64,000 bases of DNA from Pseudomonas jessenii (GCF_002236115.1 NZ_NIWT01000004.1:496001-560000), one strand, 5' to 3'. Numbered from the stretch's first letter, positions 1-8,911 are shown. The notes: generated from the letters alone by a model not told the origin. Numbers and translations: made by a program.

Positions 1-379
1 TGGCGATTTCAATGGCACGGGTGATTTCCCGTTCGTTGCGTTCCAGGTCCGGGCTGATCCAGATCCCCAGGGTCACCCGCAAGCCGAACTCTTCCGCCAG
101 TTTCGGGATGTTCTGCAGCGTGCCGTCGACCGAGTAGATGCGGATGTTGTCCGTCAGCTTGCTCATGATCTCCAGGTCGCGACGCATTTGATCGTCGGTC
201 GGGTACTGGTCTTTCTGCGGGAACTGGCCCTGCTGGAATGGCGAGTACGAGAAGCCGGAGATCTGTTCAGGCCAGTTGGGGGCGGTGACCGGGCGGTTGA
301 TCAGCGCCCAGAAGCCGGTAAACAAGGCTGCGATGGCGAGCACCACGACCAGGTTGAGTCCAAATTTACGCGATGACAT
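1..379 (-). CDS. ndvB: Glucan synthase NdvB-like, N-terminal part (runs off the window)
   Basis: Only the first 126 codons are in the window; the gene continues to the left. The protein starts with a single N-terminal membrane segment (residues about 8-25, VVVLAIAALF) followed by ISGFSYSPFQQGQ, a sequence typical of the GH17-like periplasmic domain found at the N-terminus of Pseudomonas NdvB-type cyclic beta-1,3-glucan synthases. In that family a C-terminal GT2 glycosyltransferase domain follows, which cannot be seen here. The gene is divergent from tcdA, as in P. aeruginosa relatives. The ATG at 379 is the only good start after the intergenic region. A stand-alone GH17 protein is the alternative. 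Confidence 0.7.
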   Translation of the reverse strand, partial: MSSRKFGLNLVVVLAIAALFTGFWALINRPVTAPNWPEQISGFSYSPFQQGQFPQKDQYPTDDQMRRDLEIMSKLTDNIRIYSVDGTLQNIPKLAEEFGLRVTLGIWISPDLERNEREITRAIEIA

Positions 380-617
380 AGTTATTTCGGGTTCCAAAGA
401 CTGTGGAACGAAGGAACGGTTGGCGGTCGCCAAGGGGCGCGCATCCTACACCGGGCATTCTCTGGTCGTACAGCGGACAGGGAATTGCCGGACATTGGGC
501 AATCCAAGTCGGTTTAAGTTCTTTCTTTAGAGCGTGTAGGACGAATCTTTGTTCGATGTATTTTTCGTGGATGTTGCCCGTTCATAGCGCAATGATGCTC
601 TTGGGCGCCGACGGCCC

Positions 618-623
618 TATAAT
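618..623 (+). promoter_or_regulatory. Consensus -10 box upstream of tcdA
   Basis: A perfect TATAAT lies 27 bases before the tcdA start and would give a short leader of about 20 bases. No convincing -35 hexamer stands at 16-18 bases, so the assignment rests on the -10 box and its position. The rest of the 270-base divergent gap (380-649) shows no gene that I can support. Confidence 0.45.
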
Positions 624-649
624 GCGCGCCGGTTTTTGGGGTAATGGTC

Positions 650-1462
650 ATGAGTACAGAAGATCCGCGGTTTGCTGGCATCGCCCGCTTGTATGGCATT
701 GAAGGCCTTGAGCGCCTGAAAGCGGCCCATGTGGCGATCGTGGGCGTCGGTGGCGTCGGTTCCTGGGCGGCGGAAGCCATGGCCCGTTGTGGTGTTGGCG
801 AAATTTCGCTGTTCGACCTCGATGACGTCTGCGTCAGCAACGCCAACCGCCAGTTGCACGCGCTGGACAGCACGGTGGGCAAGCCCAAGGTCGAGGTGAT
901 GGCCGAGCGTCTGCGCGGGATCAACCCGGACTGCACGGTGCATGCGGTGCCTGACTTCGTTACCCGCGACACCATGGCCGAGTACATCACGCCGAACATC
1001 GACTGCGTGATCGACTGCATCGACAGCGTCAATGCCAAGGCCGCGCTGATCGCCTGGTGCAAGCGGCGCAAGATCCAGATCATCACCACCGGCGGCGCGG
1101 GCGGGCAGATTGACCCGACGTTGATCCAGGTCTGCGACCTCAATCGCACGTTCAATGATCCATTGGCGTCGAAGGTGCGCTCCACGCTGCGCCGCGACTA
1201 CGGCTTCTCACGCACCGTGACCCGCCACTACAGCGTGCCGTGCGTGTTTTCCACCGAGCAACTGCGCTACCCGAAACCGGACGGCAGCATTTGCCTGCAG
1301 AAGAGTTTTGTCGGTGATGGCGTGAAGCTCGACTGTGCTGGCGGGTTTGGCGCAGTGATGATGGTGACGGCGACGTTTGGCATGGTCGCGGCGACCAAGG
1401 CTGTGGACAAGATTGTCGCGGGTGTGCGGCGGCCGGCGGAGCGGGTCAAACCGCAGGTTTAG
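650..1462 (+). CDS. tcdA: tRNA cyclic N6-threonylcarbamoyladenosine(37) synthase TcdA (CsdL)
   Basis: E1/ThiF/MoeB-like enzyme that uses ATP to cyclise t6A to ct6A at position 37 of ANN-decoding tRNAs in the cytoplasm. The Rossmann nucleotide-binding motif VGVGGVGSW sits at residues 31-39, followed by FDLDDVCVSNANRQ, the conserved acidic and Asn/Arg adenylation motif. A length of 270 residues fits the family. The start at 650 (MSTEDPRF) is preferred to the ATG two codons upstream because GGGG at 638-641 is then at normal Shine-Dalgarno distance. It lies near csdA-csdE, which supply sulfur-transfer partners of the same Csd system. Confidence 0.93.
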   Translation: MSTEDPRFAGIARLYGIEGLERLKAAHVAIVGVGGVGSWAAEAMARCGVGEISLFDLDDVCVSNANRQLHALDSTVGKPKVEVMAERLRGINPDCTVHAVPDFVTRDTMAEYITPNIDCVIDCIDSVNAKAALIAWCKRRKIQIITTGGAGGQIDPTLIQVCDLNRTFNDPLASKVRSTLRRDYGFSRTVTRHYSVPCVFSTEQLRYPKPDGSICLQKSFVGDGVKLDCAGGFGAVMMVTATFGMVAATKAVDKIVAGVRRPAERVKPQV

Positions 1463-1480
1463 TCGGTGTGGCTGAAGGCC

Positions 1481-1550
1481 TCATCGCGAGCAAGCTCGCT
1501 CCCACATTGGAATGCGTTCCTCCTGTGGGAGCGGGCTTGCCCGCGATGGG
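1481..1550. repeat. REP pair, inverted (GCGAT ends outward)
   Basis: Two copies of the Pseudomonas REP core (CATCGCGAGCAAGCTCGCTCCCAC, broken here as CATCGCGAGC-AAGCTCGCTCCCAC, and its inverse with GCGGGCTTGCCCGCGATG) face each other across about 18 bases. They can fold into a long cruciform or RNA hairpin between the convergent ends of tcdA and csdE, where it may help end transcription. Confidence 0.85.
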
Positions 1551-1566
1551 CTGCGAAGCAGCCCTC

Positions 1567-1971
1567 TTATTGAGCCAACTCCCGCATCCGCTGAAGCACC
1601 GCATTCAAGCCATTGCTGCGGGACTCGGACAACTGCCGTCCCAACCCCAGTTGATTGAACCAGTCCGGCAAATCCACCTGCTGCAACTCGGCCGCGGACA
1701 AGCCGTTGACCCGCGCCAGCAGCAACGCCACCAACCCGCGAATCAACCGTGCATCACTGTTGGCGCTGAACTGCCAATGACCGTCGCGCAACTCGCCCAC
1801 CAGCCACACCTGGCTTTCACAGCCGTGTACCCGATTGGCGTCGCACATTTGCGTGTCGCTCAACGCGGGCAGGCGCTCGCCCCATTGCATCAGCAGGCGT
1901 GCGCGTTGTTCCCAGCCTGCCGCTTTCTGAAAGATATCGAGTGCCGTAACGGCATCGGCAGGCAGGTTCAT
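1567..1971 (-). CDS. csdE: Cysteine desulfuration protein CsdE (SufE family)
   Basis: SufE-type sulfur acceptor of 134 residues. It takes persulfide sulfur from the partner desulfurase CsdA on a conserved cysteine, seen here as Cys51 in VHGCESQVW, and stimulates the desulfurase. The start codon overlaps the csdA stop by four bases, so the two are translationally coupled on the minus strand. The adjacent desulfurase and the nearby tcdA argue for CsdE over SufE proper, since no sufABCD genes are near. Confidence 0.9.
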   Translation of the reverse strand: MNLPADAVTALDIFQKAAGWEQRARLLMQWGERLPALSDTQMCDANRVHGCESQVWLVGELRDGHWQFSANSDARLIRGLVALLLARVNGLSAAELQQVDLPDWFNQLGLGRQLSESRSNGLNAVLQRMRELAQ

Positions 1972-3173
1972 CGCAATAGCTCCAGCGCCTGATCCAGGGC
2001 TTCAAAGAACCGCTCCAGGTCTTCGGAATCGTTGTACAGCGCCAACGACACCCGAATCGCTCCGGCCAGTTCGAAGCGTTTGAGCAGCGGCATCGCGCAG
2101 TGGTGGCCGGCACGCACCGCGATCCCTTGTTCGGTCAGCAAATGCGCGAGATCGGAGTTATGCACACCCTCGACGGTGAAACTGGCCAGTGCCACTTGCG
2201 GCTTGCCCAGCAGGCGAATGCCGTTGCGCGCCTCCAGGCCCTTGAGCAGGCAGGCATGCAACGCGGCTTCATGGGCAGACACGGTGTCCTGATCGAGCCC
2301 GGCGAGGTAGTCCAGGGTCGCTCCCAGGCCGATCACGCTGGCAATCGGCGGCGTCCCGGCCTCGAAACCCAGCGGTGCCGGGCGAAAGCGTGCGTCGTGA
2401 TAATTGGCATCGAGCACCATTTCACCACCGAACTGCCAGGGACGCAGTTGTTGAAGTGCTGTATTGCGCCCGAACAGCACGCCCAGGCCATCGGGGCCGT
2501 AGAGCTTGTGGCTGGAGAACACATAGAAATCGCAGCCCAGCGCTTGCACGTCGTGGCGACCATGGACCACGCCCTGAGCGCCGTCGATCACGGTCAGGGC
2601 GTTGTGCGCCTTGGCCAGTGCCAGCAATTGCGGCAGCGGCTGCCACGCGCCAATCACGTTGGACAGCTGGCTGACCGCCAACAGACGCGTGCGTGGACCG
2701 ATCAAACCGGCGGCGGCTTCAAGGTCGATCACGCCGTTGGTATCCAGCGGCAGGATCACCAGTTTCAGGTCGCGACGGTGCGCCAGTTGCTGCCACGGCA
2801 GCAGGTTGGCGTGATGCTCCAGGGCGCTGATGACAATCTCGTCGCCCGGATTGAAAAGATGTTCCAGGCCATAGGCCAGGAGATTCAGCGCGGACGTCGC
2901 GCCGTGGGTAAAGATGATCTGCCCGCAATCGCCAGTATTGAGCCATTGCGCGACTTTGCGGCGGCTGTCCTCGAACGCCTGGGTGGCGTGGGCGCCGGGC
3001 AAATGCTGCGCCCGATGCACGTTGGCCGCGCCGTTGGCGTAGTAGTGCGCCAGGGCATCGAGCAGGGCTTGAGGTTTTTGCGTAGTGGCGGCGTTGTCCA
3101 GATAGGTCTGGTCTTGCCGTTGCAGGGCGGCGATGGCCGGAAAATCGACACGCCAGGGGGAGAGAATCATCAT
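1968..3173 (-). CDS. csdA: Cysteine desulfurase CsdA (class V aminotransferase, group II)
   Basis: PLP enzyme that removes sulfur from cysteine (also selenocysteine or cysteine sulfinate) as an enzyme-bound persulfide for transfer to CsdE. The PLP lysine is K223 in VFSSHKLYGPDG; the mobile cysteine is near residue 358 in RAGHHCAMPLL. The short active-site loop is that of group II (SufS/CsdA). With the start at 3173 the protein has 401 residues, the length of E. coli CsdA. An in-frame GTG at 3191 lies at the edge of a REP element and is less likely. Confidence 0.93.
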   Translation of the reverse strand: MMILSPWRVDFPAIAALQRQDQTYLDNAATTQKPQALLDALAHYYANGAANVHRAQHLPGAHATQAFEDSRRKVAQWLNTGDCGQIIFTHGATSALNLLAYGLEHLFNPGDEIVISALEHHANLLPWQQLAHRRDLKLVILPLDTNGVIDLEAAAGLIGPRTRLLAVSQLSNVIGAWQPLPQLLALAKAHNALTVIDGAQGVVHGRHDVQALGCDFYVFSSHKLYGPDGLGVLFGRNTALQQLRPWQFGGEMVLDANYHDARFRPAPLGFEAGTPPIASVIGLGATLDYLAGLDQDTVSAHEAALHACLLKGLEARNGIRLLGKPQVALASFTVEGVHNSDLAHLLTEQGIAVRAGHHCAMPLLKRFELAGAIRVSLALYNDSEDLERFFEALDQALELLR

Positions 3174-3197
3174 GCTGTTCGGCCTATGCACTTGATC

Positions 3198-3301
3198 CCT
3201 GTAGGAGCGAGCTGGCTCGCGATGATCGCTTGGACGACACGGGCTGTCTGATGCCCCGCGTTATCGTTGACGTCCATCGCGAGCAGGCTCGCTCCTACAG
3301 G
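3198..3301. repeat. REP pair, inverted (GCGAT ends inward)
   Basis: CCTGTAGGAGCGAGCTGGCTCGCGATG (as TGTAGGAGCGAGC-TGGCTCGCGATG) and its inverse CATCGCGAGCAGGCTCGCTCC are separated by about 47 bases between dapD and csdA. The flanking genes are both on the minus strand, so the pair lies in the csdA leader or behind dapD transcription. Confidence 0.85.
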
Positions 3302-3318
3302 AACAGGGATCGTGTGGC

Positions 3319-4353
3319 TTAGTTGTGAGCGTGCAGCGCTTCGTTCAGTTCGATGGCCGATTTGTGGGTTTTGCATTCCACGGCACCGGTCTCCGAATTG
3401 CGACGGAACAGCAGGTCCGGCTGGCCGGCCAGTTCACGGGCCTTGACCACTTTGACCAGTTGATTGTTCTCGTCCAGCAGCGCGACTTTGGTACCAGCGG
3501 TCACGTACAGGCCCGACTCGACGGTGTTGCGGTCGCCCAACGGGATACCGATACCGGCGTTGGCGCCGATCAGGCAGCCTTCGCCGACCTTGATCACGAT
3601 GTTGCCGCCGCCCGACAGGGTGCCCATGGTCGAGCAGCCGCCGCCCAGGTCCGAACCCTTGCCGACGAATACGCCAGCGGATACGCGGCCTTCGATCATG
3701 CCCGGGCCTTCGGTGCCGGCGTTGAAGTTGATGAAACCTTCGTGCATCACGGTGGTGCCTTCGCCCACGTAGGCACCCAGACGCAGGCGCGCAGCGTCAG
3801 CGATACGCACGCCGGCCGGAACCACGTAGTCGGTCATTTTCGGGAACTTGTCCACCGAGAACACTTCCAGCAGCTCGCCGCGCAGGCGGGCTTCGAGTTG
3901 CAGTTCGGCCAGTTCGCTCAGGTCGACAGCGCCCTGGCTGGTCCAGGCCACGTTCGGCAGCAGCGGGAAGATCCCGGCCAGGTTCAGGCCGTGTGGCTTG
4001 ACCAGGCGATGGCTCAGCAGGTGCAGCTTGAGGTAGGCCTCAGGGGTGGACGACAGCTGGGCGTCTTCGGCCAGCAAGGTGGCAACCAGCGGCTTGTGGC
4101 TCTCGGCCAGGCGGGTCAGCAGTTTGCCTTGTACCGCGTCGATGCCTTTCACGGCTTCAGCCAGTTGCGCGGCCTGCGCGGTGGTGAAGGTGATGGCCTG
4201 GTTGCCTTCGCTGTAACCGAGGACCGGCGCAATGGCGGCGACCAGTTCGGCGGGCGGGTTGAGCAGTGGCTGGGCGTAGAACACTTCCAGCCATGCGCCT
4301 TGACGGTTTTGAGTGCCGACACCAAAGGCCAGGCTGAACAGGGTAGTAGACAT
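3319..4353 (-). CDS. dapD: Tetrahydrodipicolinate N-succinyltransferase DapD
   Basis: Transfers succinyl from succinyl-CoA to tetrahydrodipicolinate, the first step of the succinylase branch of lysine and meso-diaminopimelate synthesis. 344 residues, the long Pseudomonas/actinobacterial DapD type. The C-terminal half shows left-handed beta-helix hexapeptide repeats (for example VFVGKGSDLGGGCSTMG and CLIGANAGIGIPLGD). dapC, which acts two steps on, is 4 kb away on the same strand. The start at 4353 (MSTTLFSLAFGVG) matches the family N-terminus. Confidence 0.95.
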   Translation of the reverse strand: MSTTLFSLAFGVGTQNRQGAWLEVFYAQPLLNPPAELVAAIAPVLGYSEGNQAITFTTAQAAQLAEAVKGIDAVQGKLLTRLAESHKPLVATLLAEDAQLSSTPEAYLKLHLLSHRLVKPHGLNLAGIFPLLPNVAWTSQGAVDLSELAELQLEARLRGELLEVFSVDKFPKMTDYVVPAGVRIADAARLRLGAYVGEGTTVMHEGFINFNAGTEGPGMIEGRVSAGVFVGKGSDLGGGCSTMGTLSGGGNIVIKVGEGCLIGANAGIGIPLGDRNTVESGLYVTAGTKVALLDENNQLVKVVKARELAGQPDLLFRRNSETGAVECKTHKSAIELNEALHAHN

Positions 4354-4385
4354 GTTGATACCTCTAGCAAATTGAAACGGGCTGC

Positions 4386-4748
4386 TTACTTGAGCGCAGC
4401 CGCGTAGATATCTGGCTTGAAGCCAATCAGGGTTCGGTCACCGAGATCAAGCACCGGGCGCTTGATCATCGAGGGTTGTGCGAGCATCAGTTCGATGGCT
4501 TTCGTCTGGTCGAGATCGGCTTTGCGTTCGTCGTCGAGCTTGCGAAAGGTCGTGCCTGCACGGTTCAACACCACTTCCCAGCCGTGCTCGTTGCACCATT
4601 GGGTCAGGTGTTCACGGTCGATACCGACCGCCTTGTAATCATGAAAGTCATAGTTGACAGCGTGTTCATCGAGCCAGGTGCGCGCCTTTTTCATGGTGTC
4701 GCAGGCTTTGATGCCGAAAAGGTGCAACGTTTTACTTGAAACGGTCAA
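4386..4748 (-). CDS. ArsC/Spx-family reductase (YffB-like)
   Basis: 120-residue thioredoxin-fold protein of the ArsC/Spx/MgsR family. LFGIKACDTMKKARTWL carries a single N-terminal cysteine (Cys15) rather than a CxxC. The C-terminal RPVLDLGDRTLIGFKPD is typical of the YffB subgroup, which binds glutathione. The substrate is unknown; arsenate reduction is not implied, as no arsB or arsR is near. It precedes dapD on the same strand with a 32-base gap, so the two are probably co-transcribed, as in other pseudomonads. Confidence 0.85.
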   Translation of the reverse strand: MTVSSKTLHLFGIKACDTMKKARTWLDEHAVNYDFHDYKAVGIDREHLTQWCNEHGWEVVLNRAGTTFRKLDDERKADLDQTKAIELMLAQPSMIKRPVLDLGDRTLIGFKPDIYAAALK

Positions 4749-4860
4749 GGAATTGCCCCCTTTGCAGGTGCCGTAAATAAAAGGTGACGGATTATGCCAT
4801 GGCCGGACGGTTTCGCGGCGGCTGTGGTCGGGTTTGTCTCTGAGTCATGGCATAAAACCT

Positions 4861-4963
4861 TTGTAGGAGCGAGCTCGCTCGCGATGAGCCTGAGAACGCC
4901 GCGGGGTGTCAGGTATACAGCGTGATCGTTAACGACCATCGCGAGCGAGCTCGCTCCTACAGG
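4861..4963. repeat. REP pair, inverted (GCGAT ends inward)
   Basis: TTGTAGGAGCGAGC-TCGCTCGCGATG and CCATCGCGAGC-GAGCTCGCTCCTACAGG flank about 48 bases. They fill most of the divergent gap (4749-5065) between the ArsC-like gene and the antiporter gene; I see no other element there. Confidence 0.85.
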
Positions 4964-5065
4964 GGGTTGTAGTTCTGGCGTGCGACATTGGTGCAAGGGT
5001 CAGTAGACAGTCTAAGCGGCTAATATGGCACTTCAATGCTGTTGATCGTCCGGGAACCACGCTTT

Positions 5066-6697
5066 ATGCAAACCGCTTATACCGTCCTGATCCTGTTGAT
5101 GCTGGTTGGCGTTTCGCGCCTGATCGGACGGGTGGTTCCGCTGCCTTTGCCATTGGTGCAGATTGCCGCTGGGGCCTTGCTTGCCTGGCCGACGCTCGGC
5201 CTCCATGTAGCCCTCGATCCCGAGCTGTTCCTGTTTCTGTTCCTGCCACCACTGTTGTTCTCCGACGGCTGGCGCATGCCCAAGCGCGAATTCTGGCACT
5301 TGCGCGGCCCGATCCTGACCCTGGCAGTGGGCCTGGTGCTGTTCACCGTGGTCGGCGCCGGGTATTTCATTCACTGGTTGTTGCCCGATGTGCCGTTGCC
5401 GGTGGCGTTCGCCCTGGCAGCCGTGCTGTCACCGACGGATGCGGTGGCGGTGTCGGCCATTTCCCGCAACAGACTGCCGACCCCCTTGATGCACATCTTG
5501 CAGGGCGAGGCGCTGATGAACGACGCCTCGGGCCTGGTGACATTCAAGTTTGCCCTGGTGGCGGCGGTGACCGGTGTGTTCTCGCTGGCCAATGCCAGCC
5601 TGACGTTCGTGTTGGTCGCTGTCGGTGGCCTGGCGGTCGGGGTGGCTTTGAGTTGGCTGGTCGGCCGTCTGCGGGCGTGGATGATCGAGCGGGGCTGGGA
5701 TGATCCGGCGACGCATGTGGTGTTCATGTTGCTGCTGCCGTTTGCGGCCTACGTGCTGGCCGAGCGCATGGAAGTGTCGGGCATCCTCTCGGCGGTGGCG
5801 GCGGGAATGATGCAGAGCTGGCTCGACCTGTTGCCGCGCCAGACCAACACGCGCTTGCTCAACCGAAGTGTCTGGTCGCTGCTGGAGTTCGCGTTCAACG
5901 GTTTGATCTTCCTGCTGTTGGGTTTGCAGTTGCCGGACATCATCAAGGCGGTGGCCAGTCACGAAACTTCGCTATGGCCGACGTTGTTGTATCGCGGGCT
6001 CGACGTGGTGGCGATTTTCCTGGTGCTGCTGGTTTTGCGGTTCGTCTGGGTGCAAAGCATCTGGCGATTGTCGGTACTGCTGCGGCGATTGCGCGGCAAG
6101 GGTGAAGTGACCCGGGTGCCGACGGCGCGATCCTGTTGGTTGCTGACCGTGGGCGGCGTGCGCGGGGCCGTGACGCTGGCGGGTGTGATGTCGGTGCCGA
6201 TGCTCATGGGCGGGAGCGCATTTCCCGAGCGCGATCTGCTGATTTTCATCGCCGCCGGGGTGATTCTGCTGTCGTTGATTGCGGCCTGCATCGCGCTGCC
6301 ACTGTTGTTGCGTGGCATCGAAGCCAGTCCGGACGACAAGCGGCGCAACGAAGTGCGCGACGCCTGGCGCAAGACCGCCGAGGCGGCCATTCATGCGCTT
6401 GAGACAGAAGAGGTCAATCCACAGGACGCCGCCCAGTCCGCACTGGCCGTCGAACTCAAGGCGCGGATCATGTCCGAGTACCGACATCAGTTGGAGGTGT
6501 TCAACGACTCCGCTGAGGCGCAAGCCCTGGCGTTTCAGATGGACTTGCTGGAACGGCGTTTGCGCTTGAAGGCGCTACGGGCGCAGCGCCTGGAGTTGTA
6601 CAGCCTCAGTCGTCATCACCAGATTGGTGATGACGTGTTGCGTGAGGTGTTGGGGGAACTGGATTTGAGTGAGGCCAAGTTAGGTGTTGTGAAGTAA
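5066..6697 (+). CDS. CPA1-family Na+/H+ antiporter
   Basis: Inner-membrane cation/proton antiporter of the NhaP/NHE type with about 12 hydrophobic segments in the first 420 residues. The helix with SPTDAVAVSAI (near residue 140) and the following MNDASGLVTF (near 160) carry the ion-binding Asp residues of the CPA1 family. A hydrophilic, charged tail of about 125 residues follows, rich in Arg and Glu. The start at 5066 (MQTAYTVLIL) puts the first residues straight into the first membrane helix; an ATG at 5036 would add ten residues and has no better ribosome site. K+ or Ca2+ as substrate cannot be excluded. Confidence 0.85.
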   Translation: MQTAYTVLILLMLVGVSRLIGRVVPLPLPLVQIAAGALLAWPTLGLHVALDPELFLFLFLPPLLFSDGWRMPKREFWHLRGPILTLAVGLVLFTVVGAGYFIHWLLPDVPLPVAFALAAVLSPTDAVAVSAISRNRLPTPLMHILQGEALMNDASGLVTFKFALVAAVTGVFSLANASLTFVLVAVGGLAVGVALSWLVGRLRAWMIERGWDDPATHVVFMLLLPFAAYVLAERMEVSGILSAVAAGMMQSWLDLLPRQTNTRLLNRSVWSLLEFAFNGLIFLLLGLQLPDIIKAVASHETSLWPTLLYRGLDVVAIFLVLLVLRFVWVQSIWRLSVLLRRLRGKGEVTRVPTARSCWLLTVGGVRGAVTLAGVMSVPMLMGGSAFPERDLLIFIAAGVILLSLIAACIALPLLLRGIEASPDDKRRNEVRDAWRKTAEAAIHALETEEVNPQDAAQSALAVELKARIMSEYRHQLEVFNDSAEAQALAFQMDLLERRLRLKALRAQRLELYSLSRHHQIGDDVLREVLGELDLSEAKLGVVK

Positions 6698-6728
6698 CGG
6701 CACCAGCCTGTGAGGTTGAGCGACTTCT

Positions 6729-7472
6729 TCAAGGATAAAACTTCAAGGCAGCGGCTTTGTCGCCAGCGCTAAGTTTCAGATTTACCGGCTGTTCCCAGTC
6801 TCCGATAGTGCAAGTGTTCAATACGTTGTAATGCATGATCGAATGCCGGTCATAAGGTTCGTAGGATCGGTCAGCATCGCGCGGAAGGGGGAACACGGCA
6901 CCGTCAACAAATTCTCTCGACCAACCGAATTGCCGCGCGTATTGCAGGTAAGTTTTTTCTTTGTCCCATGGAATGCTGGCGTCGGGGTGTTGGTGCTCAT
7001 GCAGGAATCCAAGAGCATGCCCAAACTCGTGCATGACTAATGATTCATATCCGGCAGAAGAGTAATCTGTTCCCAGCTGCATTGTGTGTAGGTGAGAAGG
7101 TTCTGTTAGTGCGTCGGTTCCGATGGCTGAATACATGACGGCGTTTGATAATGGTGTCAGGTAAATCCGAATGTCGCCCTCGTAAAGTTCTTCGTCGTCT
7201 ATGAGCGTGACAAACTCAAACGTCAAGTTGACGTGCGGTGCCCATTGGTTGATGGCGTTTTTAACTATTTCATGTCCGCCATCGCCATAGTCCGTTATAG
7301 CAATTTTCAACGTCCGTCCTGGGCGCCAGAATCTCTGGTGTTCACCCACAGACCTTTTTTTACGTCCGGACGAGCTGGTCGGTGCGTTATTTGGATTTTC
7401 GTTTATAGCGGCTTCATAGGATGCCTGAATGTTGGCAGGCGCCTGGATCAAGCAAGGTTTGCTGTTTTTCAT
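6729..7472 (-). CDS. Astacin-like (M12) zinc metallopeptidase
   Basis: 247-residue metzincin. The zinc site HEFGHALGFLHEH (H148, E149, H152, H158) and the Met-turn SIMHY (M213, Tyr215 the extra astacin zinc ligand) are both present. A dibasic RKKRS at 37-41 could be a propeptide cleavage site. There is no convincing signal peptide. The first 50 residues are polar and rich in Asn, Ser and Pro. The gene and its flanks are clearly more AT-rich than the neighbours and it interrupts the conserved antiporter-dapC order, which suggests transfer. The natural target and the export route are unknown. Confidence 0.85.
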   Translation of the reverse strand: MKNSKPCLIQAPANIQASYEAAINENPNNAPTSSSGRKKRSVGEHQRFWRPGRTLKIAITDYGDGGHEIVKNAINQWAPHVNLTFEFVTLIDDEELYEGDIRIYLTPLSNAVMYSAIGTDALTEPSHLHTMQLGTDYSSAGYESLVMHEFGHALGFLHEHQHPDASIPWDKEKTYLQYARQFGWSREFVDGAVFPLPRDADRSYEPYDRHSIMHYNVLNTCTIGDWEQPVNLKLSAGDKAAALKFYP

Positions 7473-7640
7473 AATTAACTTCCATGTTGTTTTTGGATTT
7501 CAGGATGCTAACGATTGGATATTGCTGGTGCAATATTTGATGTGGGTGTGAAGTTGGCATCCGGAATGGCGAGATTAACGAAAGTTAATCCATGAATAAA
7601 GTTGCCATTAATGCGTTATGTTTCACTGTCAGAATTAAAG

Positions 7641-7669
7641 AGTCTGTACTGCGTTGCGCAGTACAGACT
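7641..7669 (-). terminator. Hairpin terminator behind dapC
   Basis: A perfect 13-bp inverted repeat (AGTCTGTACTGCG / CGCAGTACAGACT) with a three-base loop starts 6 bases after the dapC stop on the minus strand, followed by CTTTAATT. It is strong as a hairpin, but the T-tract is short. The remaining 7473-7640 gap is AT-rich and holds nothing I recognise beyond the metallopeptidase upstream region. Confidence 0.65.
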
Positions 7670-7675
7670 TAGTCG

Positions 7676-8875
7676 TTACTTGTTGCGAGTTATAAAGTCA
7701 CGGATTCGTTCAGCTGCTTCGACACACTCCGCCAACGGCGCAACAAGGGCCATGCGCACACGCCCAGCCCCCGGATTGACGCCCTCGACATCCCGCGATA
7801 AATACGAGCCAGGCACGACAGTCACGTGTTCCTGCTCGAACAGATCTCGACAGAACGCAGCATCGTCACCTTCAACATTCGGCCACAGGTAGAAACTGCC
7901 ATCCGGACGCTGTACGTCCAGCACCGGGCTGAGGATTTCCAGCACCGCATCGAACTTCTCGCGATACAGCGCACGGTTGGCGCGCACGTGCACTTCGTCA
8001 TTCCACGCGGCAACGCTGGCCAATTGGGTTTGAACCGGCATCGCACAGCCATGGTAGGTGCGATAGAGCAGGAAGCCCTTGAGGACGTCGGCATCACCGG
8101 CCACAAAGCCCGAGCGCAGGCCTGGCAGGTTCGAACGCTTGGACAGGCTGTGGAACACCACGCAACGCTTGAAGTCCTTGCGACCCAGTTCCGCGCAAGC
8201 GCTGAGCAGGCCTGGCGGCGGCGTTTGTTCGTCGAAGTACAGCTCGCTGTAGCACTCATCGGCGGCAATCACGAAGTCGTATTCGTCGGCCAGGGCGATC
8301 AGCTTTTTCAGGGTCTCGACCGGGATCAGGGCGCCGGTCGGATTGCCCGGAGAGCACAGGAACAGGATCTGGCAGCGTTGCCAGATGTCCGGCGATACGG
8401 CGTCGAAATCCGGGTTGAAGCCGTTTTCGTCCAGGCATGGCAGGTAATGCGGCTTGGCCCCGGCGAGGAACGCCGCGCCTTCGTAGATCTGGTAGAAGGG
8501 GTTCGGGCTGACCACCAGCGCGTCATCGCCACGGTTGACTACGGTCTGGGTGAAGGCGAACAGCGCTTCGCGGGTACCGTTGACCGGCAGCACGTTGCGC
8601 GCCGGGTCGATCCAGCCCTTAGGCACATCGAAGCGACGCTCGCACCATGCCGCGATGGCTTCACGCAGCTCCGGGATACCGAGTGTGGTCGGGTACACAG
8701 CCATTTTTTCCAGATTGCCGGCCAGGGCCTCGGCGACAAAGCTTGGCGAACGGTGTTTCGGCTCGCCGATGGACAGCGCGATCGGACGCTTGTCCGGATT
8801 GGGCGTCACGCTGCCGAGCAGGGCGCGGAGTTTCTCGAACGGGTAGGGCTGGAGCTGGGACAGGGCGTTGTTCAT
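7676..8875 (-). CDS. dapC: Succinyldiaminopimelate transaminase DapC
   Basis: Fold-type I PLP aminotransferase of 399 residues that converts N-succinyl-2-amino-6-ketopimelate with glutamate to N-succinyl-LL-diaminopimelate. The PLP lysine is in FHSLSKRSNLPGLRSGF (near 245), with the substrate arginine in the C-terminal GRVRMALVA. It sits directly upstream (by replicon order) of glnD on the same strand, the standard Pseudomonas place for dapC, which separates it from argD-type enzymes. Confidence 0.92.
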   Translation of the reverse strand: MNNALSQLQPYPFEKLRALLGSVTPNPDKRPIALSIGEPKHRSPSFVAEALAGNLEKMAVYPTTLGIPELREAIAAWCERRFDVPKGWIDPARNVLPVNGTREALFAFTQTVVNRGDDALVVSPNPFYQIYEGAAFLAGAKPHYLPCLDENGFNPDFDAVSPDIWQRCQILFLCSPGNPTGALIPVETLKKLIALADEYDFVIAADECYSELYFDEQTPPPGLLSACAELGRKDFKRCVVFHSLSKRSNLPGLRSGFVAGDADVLKGFLLYRTYHGCAMPVQTQLASVAAWNDEVHVRANRALYREKFDAVLEILSPVLDVQRPDGSFYLWPNVEGDDAAFCRDLFEQEHVTVVPGSYLSRDVEGVNPGAGRVRMALVAPLAECVEAAERIRDFITRNK

Positions 8876-8911
8876 CGATAAATCTCGTTCGGTGTTGGAG
8901 CGGCGCTGGTC

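Noticed and set aside
2100..3251. Plus-strand open frame of 383 codons antisense to csdA
   Set aside because: csdA has full catalytic motifs; the antisense frame has no ribosome site or family.
4386..4748. Arsenate resistance function for the ArsC-like gene
   Set aside because: The protein belongs to the YffB/Spx-like subgroup and no ars genes are nearby; only the fold family can be supported.
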